The notes under the pieces were generated by a model. That model was given only the letters and a program-made list of their open reading frames with translations, did not search any database and was not told the origin of the DNA. Made by a program: the position numbers and the translations under genes. Positions 6,820 through 12,468 of a stretch of 12,468 nt of DNA are shown here, piece after piece (within the stretch, counting starts at the first letter, position 1; every line of letters begins with the position of its first letter). Source of the stretch: Flavobacteriales bacterium (lineage in GTDB: Bacteria > Bacteroidota > Bacteroidia > Flavobacteriales_F > PHOS-HE28); contig JADZGG010000254.1 in assembly GCA_020854015.1 (NCBI GenBank), positions 1-12,468 on the forward strand, written 5' to 3'.

Positions 6820-7677
6820 ATGCGAGGATCGATCGTTGCCTTAGGTTTTTCGCTGCCGCTCGGGATCAGTGCGCAACTCTATCAGAGCGCACAGGACGGT
6901 ATCTGGTACGACCCGAACACCTGGGCCTGCAACTGCGTGCCTTCAGTGGCCGATAGTGTGGAGATCGCCCACCACGTCACCATACAGAACAGCATCACGC
7001 TCACCAACGCTTGGGTGCACATCACCCCCTCCGGTTGGATGGGGTTCGCCTCCACGGGCTTTTTGGCGATCACGCAGCCGGTCCTGAATGAAGGCACATT
7101 GTACCTCATCGGAGATCTCGACATCGACTGGTTGCTCGAGTCACCCGGCATCATCGAGGTGAACGGCAACTTCTTCAATGATGACGACGTGGATATCGGC
7201 GGCGGTGGACTGATCCGTGTGAACGGGAATTTCATGAACGACGGCACGATCACAGGCGGCGGTGCCATCTGCGTGAGCGGCATCACTGTGAACAATGGCG
7301 ATCTGATCGGCACGCTTGACTTCTGTGACGAGACACCGGCGGTTTCGGTACCACCGTTCATCGATACCAATACGGGAACTGTGGATCAGGGCATCGTGTA
7401 TTGCGCCAGCGAGAAGTGTTCGGTTGGGCTGGGCGAGGGAGCCTTCGCGGGACTGGTGCTTGCGCCCAACCCCGCTCATGATGAGGTCACCTTCGAAGGA
7501 ATGCCGGTTGGCGCGGAGCTTCGGATCTACGATGGCCTAGGGCAGCTCGTGCTCGCACCGGGTGCAGCAATGGGCACAAGGACCACGTTGGATCTGACCG
7601 GCCTGGCCAAGGGCATCTACCTCGTCGCGGCTACGAAGGGAATGCTGCGGCTCACCACACGCTTGGTGGTGGAGTGA
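6820..7677 (+). CDS. Secreted T9SS type A sorting-domain protein, paralog 2 (beta-solenoid-like, unknown function)
   Basis: This 285-residue protein is a diverged tandem copy of the preceding gene. It has a short signal peptide (1-18, likely cleavage after ISA). The same N-terminal pattern follows: DGIWYDPNTWACNCVP at 26-41. Residues 111-150 contain two exact-period 20-residue rungs, IIEVNGNFFNDDD and LIRVNGNFMNDGT, pointing to a beta-helix. Six cysteines (37, 39, 151, 169, 195, 200) align with paralog 1, with identical spacing over the last four. The C-terminal sorting domain covers about 211-285: LVLAPNPAHDEV, LRIYDGLGQLV, then GIYLVAATKG and RLVVE. It is probably extracellular or surface-attached. 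No catalytic motif is visible, so a structural, adhesive or binding role is only a guess. The ATG at 6820 gives the signal peptide. The TGA stop abuts the convergent pyrophosphatase stop. Confidence 0.88.
   Translation: MRGSIVALGFSLPLGISAQLYQSAQDGIWYDPNTWACNCVPSVADSVEIAHHVTIQNSITLTNAWVHITPSGWMGFASTGFLAITQPVLNEGTLYLIGDLDIDWLLESPGIIEVNGNFFNDDDVDIGGGGLIRVNGNFMNDGTITGGGAICVSGITVNNGDLIGTLDFCDETPAVSVPPFIDTNTGTVDQGIVYCASEKCSVGLGEGAFAGLVLAPNPAHDEVTFEGMPVGAELRIYDGLGQLVLAPGAAMGTRTTLDLTGLAKGIYLVAATKGMLRLTTRLVVE
7150..7269 (+). repeat. Two 60-nt in-frame repeats encoding beta-helix rungs
   Basis: Bases 7150-7209 and 7210-7269 encode two consecutive 20-residue units with the pattern (I/L)IxVNGNFxNDxxxxxGGG. 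The exact 20-residue period, without gaps, is about one turn of a beta-solenoid. The DNA copies are diverged, so the duplication is old. Confidence 0.6.
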
Positions 7678-8208
7678 TCACTTCACGAGCCACTGGCGCA
7701 CCGCCTCCAGAGCCGCTTCCTTTCCCTTCACACCGATCACCCGCGCACTGTCCATCGGGTCGTAGTTGGTGAGCCAGGTGGTGAGGATGTCCTGCACGCC
7801 TTGCGGCAGTTCGCTGATGTCGTCGACGTCCATGGTCAACAGGCTTCGGTCGACGGGTAGGGCTACGAGCTTGTCGTCGCGTTCGTTGTCGTCGATGAGC
7901 TCGATGATGCCGATAGGTTCCACCTCCAGCACGGTGCCCACTGGAAGCGCCGGGCAAAGCACGAAAAGGTCCAGCGCATCGCCGTCGCCGCCTTGTGCCT
8001 CATCCATCAAGGTTCCAGGTATGAAGCCGTAGTTGGCGGGGTAGGGCAGGAAGCTGATGCGCCTGGGCTTGCCGTCGCGCAGGTTCACCAGAAAGCTCTT
8101 CGAAGACGGGTCGTATTCGCGCTTATCGCTCGTGCCCGCAGGGATCTCGATCACGGCGAGCACATGGCCGTTCGGACTGAAGGCAGGCAGGTTCTTCGGG
8201 TCGGTCAT
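7678..8208 (-). CDS. ppa: Soluble (family I) inorganic pyrophosphatase
   Basis: This cytoplasmic, Mg-dependent enzyme hydrolyses pyrophosphate to two phosphates, pulling biosynthetic reactions forward. The 176-residue length fits bacterial family I enzymes (about 175). Active-site elements are in order: IEIPAG with E21; K29 and E31 in DKREYD; R49/R50; ANYGFIPGT with Y60; the metal-binding GGDGDALD with D75, D77 and D80; and IDDNERDDK with D106/D107, D111/D112 and K113. The usual proline of the DGDP(L/V)D signature is alanine here. The ATG at 8208 is chosen because it begins at the family boundary. An in-frame ATG at 8268 would add 20 residues unlike the family, yet it overlaps the upstream barrel gene stop as ATGA, so the longer form is not excluded. 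The gene is convergent with T9SS paralog 2, with no base between the stop codons. Confidence 0.94.
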   Translation of the reverse strand: MTDPKNLPAFSPNGHVLAVIEIPAGTSDKREYDPSSKSFLVNLRDGKPRRISFLPYPANYGFIPGTLMDEAQGGDGDALDLFVLCPALPVGTVLEVEPIGIIELIDDNERDDKLVALPVDRSLLTMDVDDISELPQGVQDILTTWLTNYDPMDSARVIGVKGKEAALEAVRQWLVK

Positions 8209-8267
8209 GGGCGTTGTTGAAGAGCCGCGAAGATGCGGAACAACATCGCCTTCCGGATAGCAGGCCA

Positions 8268-9848
8268 TCAGCGCAACTTGTAGCTCAAGCTGAGCATGGC
8301 ACCAAAGCCCGAGGAGCGGCGCGTAAGCCCGTAGTTCTCATAAGCATCGGTGAAATGACCACGGATCGTGGGTTCGATGCCCACGGACCAGGCCGAACAG
8401 AAGCCATAACGCATATAGGCCCGTGCCACATAGCCGAGCGCATACGAGCGGAAGGATTGGTCGGCGTAGTCCACAAAGCCGTCGAGCACATTGTCCGGCA
8501 AGGAGCCACGCTTGCCGGTGAGCAGCCCGATCGTCGGGCCGCCACGCACTCCGAAGCTCCAGTGACCCTTTCCGGTATGTGCATCAAGGAGCAGGGGCAC
8601 CTCCAAGTAGCTCAGCGAGTTCACATGCTCTTTCGCTTGCTGTACGCGCATGTTCGTGATCACGGTGTCCACCGTTTGGTCCAGCACGAAAATGGTCGTG
8701 GTGATCGGGGTGGTCACGTAGTAGTACTGGCCTTGCTGGAAGATGGTGTCCGTGACCGCCAGCACCGTCGTGTCCACGGCCGTCAGGAAGAACGCATCCT
8801 GGTAACTGGTGACATCCGCGTACTTGTCCGGGCTGCTGATGTGCTCGCTGTAGCTGGTGTAGTGCAGGCCGGTGCCATAGCCGAAATGACGATCTAGGTG
8901 CATCACTTCAAGCCCGAAGCCTGTGGAGCGTTCGCCTGTGAGACTTTCACCCCAGATCGCGCTGGTGCCGCCGGTGTATGTGCTCGTGGAGGTGAGCAGA
9001 CCGCCCAGCGCGGTGATCTCCCATGGTTTCGGCGGAAGGATCGGCGTACTGGGAGGCAATGCGGGTGGCGTAACGGCTGAGTCCTGCGGGGTAGAAGCAG
9101 TGGCAAGCGTGCTGTCCTTCGGCGTCGTGGTAGTGGCAACAACGGGATCCGGAACGCCCGTGTTGGTGATGGGGGCCGTATCCTGCGGTGTCACGGTCGA
9201 AACAACAAGGATCGGATCAGGTTCAGGCCCTGGAGTGGCCGTATCCACCGGAGTGATGGTCCCTCCTGATGGTTCCGTGGTTGCCGTGTTCGCTATCGTT
9301 AAGGGTGTTGGTTTAACAGGAGGTGGCTCCGGTTCTCCGCTCGATGATGCAGGGAATTGCATACCGGCATTCGCAGCGGCCGGTGTGTTTGCGGTCTGTG
9401 TTCGTGGGCTGGAGGAGGAAGTGCGCTTGCGAGATGCGGGTTTCGTGTTCTTCTGTTCAACTGGTGCGGCGTTGGAGGTCACGCGCGGTTGCTGCACAGT
9501 TGCAGGCCGTTCGGTCGTTGCCGGTGGCGGGGTGGCCATAGGCTCAGGCGCGTTGGTCGTGGCTTGTGTTGCCTGTTCTGCGGGGGCAACGGTCACCTCG
9601 GGCGTTGTCGCTGTGTTCGCGACCTCAGCGGGCGCAGGGTCTGCGGAACTGTTCGCTGCGCGCCACCAGGTGCCCACACCGACCAACAGGAGCAGACCTG
9701 CCGCCAGCGACCAGTACATGCCACGGCGGCGACGGCGTTCCGCTTCGAGCGCGCGTTGCACCTCAAGCCAGTTGGCCTCGTCGTACGGGAACGTGCGTTC
9801 CTCCAGCTTGCGCCGGGCCAGTTCGTCGAATTCGTTGTCCTGCTTCAT
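8268..9848 (-). CDS. Sigma-factor-linked membrane protein: inner-membrane helix, long Thr/Pro/Ala linker, C-terminal outer-membrane-type beta-barrel
   Basis: This 526-residue protein has an unusual layout. Residues 1-43 are charged and probably cytoplasmic, with an FDELARRKLEERTF...ANWLEVQRAL pattern and a run of arginines (38-42). One transmembrane helix follows (about 44-61, YWSLAAGLLLLVGVGTWW). Residues 62 to about 292 are low-complexity, rich in Thr, Pro and Ala, with repeated TPQD/TPKD-like segments. From about 296 (PWEITALGGLL) to the end is a strand-rich domain with alternating hydrophobics and a final GAMLSLSYKLR, like 8-stranded outer-membrane barrels annotated in Bacteroidota. The start ATG overlaps the sigma factor stop as ATGA, so the two are translationally coupled. 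By position and topology it is a candidate anti-sigma factor or envelope sensor, but I see no standard anti-sigma domain such as FecR or ZAS, so that role is inference. Longer in-frame starts up to 9932 lie inside the sigma gene and are disfavoured. Confidence 0.8.
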   Translation of the reverse strand: MKQDNEFDELARRKLEERTFPYDEANWLEVQRALEAERRRRRGMYWSLAAGLLLLVGVGTWWRAANSSADPAPAEVANTATTPEVTVAPAEQATQATTNAPEPMATPPPATTERPATVQQPRVTSNAAPVEQKNTKPASRKRTSSSSPRTQTANTPAAANAGMQFPASSSGEPEPPPVKPTPLTIANTATTEPSGGTITPVDTATPGPEPDPILVVSTVTPQDTAPITNTGVPDPVVATTTTPKDSTLATASTPQDSAVTPPALPPSTPILPPKPWEITALGGLLTSTSTYTGGTSAIWGESLTGERSTGFGLEVMHLDRHFGYGTGLHYTSYSEHISSPDKYADVTSYQDAFFLTAVDTTVLAVTDTIFQQGQYYYVTTPITTTIFVLDQTVDTVITNMRVQQAKEHVNSLSYLEVPLLLDAHTGKGHWSFGVRGGPTIGLLTGKRGSLPDNVLDGFVDYADQSFRSYALGYVARAYMRYGFCSAWSVGIEPTIRGHFTDAYENYGLTRRSSGFGAMLSLSYKLR

Positions 9849-10408
9849 CGGATGGAAGCGTTGATGGTGCGCGATCCGGCCAGCGTGGCGATCGCCTGTT
9901 GAAGAATGCTGCGGGCGTGGCTCACATGCCACTTCGATGTGCCTTCGCTGATGCCCAGCAGCTCCGAGATCTCCGCGTGTGCATAGCCATCGATCGCGAA
10001 GAGGTTGAAGACGTTGCGTGACATCGGGGGAAGGCGTTGGAGAAGCTCGGCGAAGGCCTCGGCTTCCATGTGTTGCAGATAGCCGTTCACCTCGCGGTGG
10101 TCGGCGTCATCGATCGCTACGTCCATTGTTTCCTGCGCCTTGCGCTCCTTGTTGCGACGGAAGGAATCGATCACCGTGTTGATCACTATGCGCCGGGCCC
10201 ATGGTTCGAAGGGCACCTCCGGACGGCGGGTGTCGATGCGCTCCAGGATCTTCAGGAAGCCCATGTTCATCGTTGCGGCCGCGTCCTGCCGGTTGCGCTC
10301 GTAACGGCAGCAGATGGCCATCAGCTTGGGATACATTGCCGTGTAGAGCTCATGCTGCGCCTTCGGATCCCTCCGGATACAACGGGCGATGAGCGCGTCG
10401 GTGATCAT
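9845..10408 (-). CDS. RNA polymerase ECF-type sigma-70 family sigma factor
   Basis: This 187-residue protein has the two-domain plan of group 4 (ECF) sigma factors, which direct RNA polymerase to alternative promoters. Region 2 spans about 5-90: IRRDPKAQHELYTAMYPKL opens it, and the FEPWARRIVINTVIDSFRRN segment (67-86) matches the -10-recognising helix. Region 4 spans about 118-172: LQRLPPMSRNVFNLFAIDGY precedes a helix-turn-helix with HAEISELLGISEGTSKWHV (144-162), which would read the -35 element. The ATG at 10408 gives a family-typical N-terminus. The stop overlaps the barrel-protein start by four bases, so its regulator is probably that downstream gene. A stable hairpin ends 14 bases before the ATG. 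Family is certain; its stimulus and regulon are unknown. Confidence 0.95.
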   Translation of the reverse strand: MITDALIARCIRRDPKAQHELYTAMYPKLMAICCRYERNRQDAAATMNMGFLKILERIDTRRPEVPFEPWARRIVINTVIDSFRRNKERKAQETMDVAIDDADHREVNGYLQHMEAEAFAELLQRLPPMSRNVFNLFAIDGYAHAEISELLGISEGTSKWHVSHARSILQQAIATLAGSRTINASIR

Positions 10409-10422
10409 GGGGTGCGATGCGC

Positions 10423-10453
10423 GGAAGGGCGCCCCTGTTCAGGACGCCCTTCC
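10423..10453 (-). terminator. Hairpin between the PKD/T9SS gene and the sigma factor gene
   Basis: GGAAGGGCG (10423-10431) and CGCCCTTCC (10445-10453) form a perfect nine-base-pair stem. The 13-base interval can add an inner CCT/AGG pairing around GTTC. It lies 16 bases after the TGA of the PKD/T9SS gene, where a terminator is expected. No T-run follows on either strand, so classical factor-independent termination is uncertain. It is also only 14 bases from the sigma factor ATG, so it could instead act as an attenuator or a translation-limiting structure. Confidence 0.5.
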
Positions 10454-10469
10454 ACTTCGGTATGCTCGC

Positions 10470-12468
10470 TCAGTTCGTTTTCACGAAGCGTTGGCTGATG
10501 AAGGAGGTTCCGTTGCCAATGCGCACCACGTACATGCCGGGGCTGAGCGTGGCGGTGCGTAGGAGAAGTTGGTTCCGACCGTTGGCGAGCATGTGGCGTT
10601 CCGCCATTACCATGCGCCCTTCCAGGTCCATCACGGTCACATCCGCAGTTCCGCTCAAAGCGTTGGTCAAAGCGATGTTCAGTTCATCGGTCGCGGGGTT
10701 CGGCCAGGTGGCGATGCCTTCAGCCAGCACCGCATCGGTTACTCCGTTGATCTGCGGGATCTTCACATTGATGGTGAAGCCGTTCTGGCGGTCGCTGCCC
10801 ACTCCGAGCATGCCCGTGTACAGACCGTTCCCGTCGATCGAAACGCTGTCGCAGTATGTGCTCTGGCAGCCCGTGGTATCGGAAATGGTGAGGCACAAGT
10901 TGTATGGTCCATTGCCAGCGTAAGTATGTGTGGGGAAGGCATCCGTGCTGGAGCTGCCATCACCGAAGTTCCAGAAGAAGCTGTACACGCCGCTGCCGCC
11001 GCTGCTCAAGTTCCAGATCCACAGTTCGTAAGGCGTGGGCACAGGAACACTGTTCAGTGAATCGATGGTATAGGCTTGCAGCACCCAGAAGTCGGCGTTG
11101 CATGGCTGTAGGACACCGCCTGTGCATGCACAGTTCGCATCCCAGGTGTCGTTCACGGTCAGCGGATCATTGTCGTTGCACGGCGCGCCTGGCAGATCAG
11201 GGCCGTTCAGCACACCCATGCAGTCGTAGTAGTTCACTGGAACACCTACACACGCGCAGCTCATGCTCCACGTATCCTGAACGGTCAGCGTATCGCCATC
11301 GTTGCAAGGCGTTCCTGGCATGTTCGGACCGTTGAGGTAGTTGAGGCAGTCGAACAGGAGCACATTGGTCGTGTCACACACACAGTTCAGGTCCCATGCG
11401 CCTTGAAGAATGGTGCCCGGGATCTGACAAGGTGTGCCTTGCACTGCTGGCCCATTGGGTACACCAAGGCAGTCGTAGTAGTAGGGTGCCTGTGTGATCA
11501 CGCCAGCGGTATCCACGAACACTGTATCGCACAGCGTGCTCGTGCACGCATCGGCCGGGGTGATGGTGAGGCATACCCCGTAGGTGCCAGGTGCGGTGAA
11601 CGTATACGTGGGGCTGCTCGAGTTGCTCGTTGAACCGTCAGGCAGATACCAATTGAAGACTAGGGGACCCATCCCCGTGCTCGCGTTCGAGAGCCCCATC
11701 ACCCATGTCGAAGGTTGCCAGATGCCGAAATCAGCCTGGCAGTTCGGGGGCAAAGGAGTTCCAACACACGTGCAGGTAGGGCTCCATGTGTCGTTGATGG
11801 TGTTGGGGTTGTTGTCACTGCAAGGCGTACCGGGCAGGTTCGGTCCGTTCGGGTAGCCGAAGCAGTCATAGAAGGCAGGGGTGGTGGCGACGGTGCCGTT
11901 GCTGTCCACGTACACCGTATCGCATATGGTGCTGGTGCAATTGTCCCAAGTGACGATGGTGAGGCACACGCCGTAGGTGCCCGGGGTGGTGAACACGAAG
12001 TAGAGGCTGTTCTGGGCGCTCGAAGAGCCGTCGGGCAAATACCAGTCGTAGAGCATCGGGGCCATGCCTGTGCTCGTATTGTCCAAGTTCATCACCCACG
12101 GTGAGGAGTTGGAGATGGTGAAGGAGGCCTGGCAGGTCGGAGGCAAGGGTACGCCCACACAAGCACAGCCGGGGGTCCAAGTGTCGTTGATGGTGTTGGG
12201 GTTGTTGTCGCTGCAAGGCGTGCCCGGCATGTTCGGACCGCCCGGAACACCAAGGCAATCGGTGATGAGACCACCACCATTGAAGTTGATCACCAACGAA
12301 TCCACAGGGGCCGCAGAGAAGCCCAACGAATCCCATGTCCAGTTGATGCCGCCATCGCAGGAGATCTCCACGTTCACCCAGCCGGAATTGTTGATGGGGC
12401 TGAAGGCGAAGTCATAGGTGCAATTCGCCGTTGTGCTGATGAGCGTATCGATGAAAGGCGTCGTACCC
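10470..12468 (-). CDS. Large modular secreted protein with DC cysteine repeats, PKD domains and a T9SS type A sorting domain (5' end outside window)
   Basis: The reading frame is open through the right window edge, so the N-terminus and signal peptide are missing; 665 residues are visible. The GTG at 12377 is an internal valine within GWVNVEIS, not a start. Five 36-residue cysteine-rich units of the form DC-x3-PNGPN-x-PGTPC...DTW-x4-CxCVG alternate with three PKD-like domains (coding spans 11904-12134, 11511-11741 and 10833-11102). The third PKD has the classic FWNFGDGSSS, whereas the first two read WYLPDGS. The last 80 or so residues (about 10473-10715) are a type A sorting domain with WPNPATDELNIAL, VTVMDLEGRMV, then GMYVVRIGN and QRFVKTN. 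The protein is therefore exported through the outer membrane, probably as an adhesin-like or surface-structure protein; no enzyme domain is visible. The visible part precedes the sigma factor gene by 61 bases on the same strand. Confidence 0.9.
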   Translation of the reverse strand, partial: GTTPFIDTLISTTANCTYDFAFSPINNSGWVNVEISCDGGINWTWDSLGFSAAPVDSLVINFNGGGLITDCLGVPGGPNMPGTPCSDNNPNTINDTWTPGCACVGVPLPPTCQASFTISNSSPWVMNLDNTSTGMAPMLYDWYLPDGSSSAQNSLYFVFTTPGTYGVCLTIVTWDNCTSTICDTVYVDSNGTVATTPAFYDCFGYPNGPNLPGTPCSDNNPNTINDTWSPTCTCVGTPLPPNCQADFGIWQPSTWVMGLSNASTGMGPLVFNWYLPDGSTSNSSSPTYTFTAPGTYGVCLTITPADACTSTLCDTVFVDTAGVITQAPYYYDCLGVPNGPAVQGTPCQIPGTILQGAWDLNCVCDTTNVLLFDCLNYLNGPNMPGTPCNDGDTLTVQDTWSMSCACVGVPVNYYDCMGVLNGPDLPGAPCNDNDPLTVNDTWDANCACTGGVLQPCNADFWVLQAYTIDSLNSVPVPTPYELWIWNLSSGGSGVYSFFWNFGDGSSSTDAFPTHTYAGNGPYNLCLTISDTTGCQSTYCDSVSIDGNGLYTGMLGVGSDRQNGFTINVKIPQINGVTDAVLAEGIATWPNPATDELNIALTNALSGTADVTVMDLEGRMVMAERHMLANGRNQLLLRTATLSPGMYVVRIGNGTSFISQRFVKTN
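11118..12260 (-). repeat. Five copies of a 36-residue (108-nt) cysteine-rich DC repeat
   Basis: Copies lie at 12153-12260, 11760-11867, about 11370-11474 (degenerate, lacking the DNxPxTxND part), 11244-11351 and 11118-11225. Each begins with Asp-Cys and has PGTPC-like and CxC cysteines, four in all, suggesting two disulfides per unit. Copies 3 to 5 are nearly contiguous without PKD domains between them. The repeats are in frame inside one gene, so this is a protein repeat and not a mobile or CRISPR repeat. Confidence 0.85.
11511..12260 (-). repeat. 393-nt tandem duplication of a DC-repeat plus PKD module
   Basis: DC copies 1 and 2 and PKD domains 1 and 2 are displaced by exactly 393 bases (131 codons), with no net indel. 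DNA identity is high in places: bases 12181-12209 and 11788-11816 are identical over 29 positions. This indicates recent module duplication or gene conversion relative to the more diverged third PKD. Confidence 0.8.

Noticed and set aside
8923..9864. 313-codon plus-strand frame antisense to the barrel protein, rich in Gly and Val
   Set aside because: The Gly/Val richness is the complement of the Thr/Pro/Ala linker codons; the minus-strand reading has a coherent domain order and operon context.
9849..9932. N-terminal extension of the barrel protein reading frame
   Set aside because: It lies within the sigma factor coding region and has no hydrophobic or family signal; the ATG at 9848 overlaps the sigma stop.
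11118..12260. Repeats considered as a CRISPR-like or mobile repeat array
   Set aside because: Units are in frame, imperfect and encode a conserved cysteine pattern within one gene; spacing and divergence do not fit CRISPR repeats.
12375..12377. GTG at 12377 as the start of the PKD/T9SS protein
   Set aside because: The frame stays open upstream to the window edge with similar secreted-protein sequence (a TTANCTYDFAF segment), and no signal peptide follows the GTG.

Overview
The window is chromosomal-type DNA from a relatively GC-rich member of the Bacteroidota, most likely a Flavobacteriales-like lineage. Three secreted proteins carry type IX secretion (T9SS) type A C-terminal sorting domains, a system confined to this phylum. 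One of them has PKD domains and cysteine-rich 'DC...GTPC...CxC' repeats. Several starts are preceded by elements resembling the Bacteroidota -7 box (TAnnTTTG) rather than strong Shine-Dalgarno sites. The assignment is from sequence character only; no marker gene was compared by search.

Layout. (1) 1-858 (+): the C-terminal part of RecG helicase, cut by the window edge. (2) 855-3369 (-): a compact three-gene run read as alkylglycerol monooxygenase-like fatty acid hydroxylase, then a GNAT acetyltransferase (4-nt ATGA overlap), then a YhhN/TMEM86-type lysoplasmalogenase. (3) 3435-5870 (+): pheT, the phenylalanyl-tRNA synthetase beta subunit, divergent from region 2 across about 65 bp. (4) 5907-7677 (+): two tandem paralogous T9SS-secreted proteins with conserved cysteine spacing and a beta-solenoid look. 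(5) 7678-10408 (-): an ECF sigma factor, a translationally coupled membrane protein with an inner-membrane helix, a long Thr/Pro/Ala linker and a C-terminal outer-membrane-type beta-barrel, then a soluble inorganic pyrophosphatase. (6) 10470-12468 (-): a large modular T9SS protein with five DC repeats and three PKD domains, whose N-terminus lies beyond the window. A perfect 9-bp-stem hairpin sits between regions 6 and 5.

How the genes may work together. Region 2 is the most suggestive: the hydroxylase belongs to the family that cleaves saturated glyceryl ethers, and YhhN proteins cleave the vinyl ether of lysoplasmalogens, so the run could be an ether-lipid turnover operon. In region 5 the sigma factor and the trans-envelope barrel protein look like a signalling pair, with the barrel protein as candidate anti-sigma or sensor. 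RecG, PheT and pyrophosphatase are housekeeping.

Coding density is very high. No gene-free stretch exceeds 300 bases; the longest gaps are about 60 to 65 bases (3370-3434, 8209-8267, 10409-10469). I saw no tRNA, rRNA, CRISPR array, insertion sequence or prophage gene.
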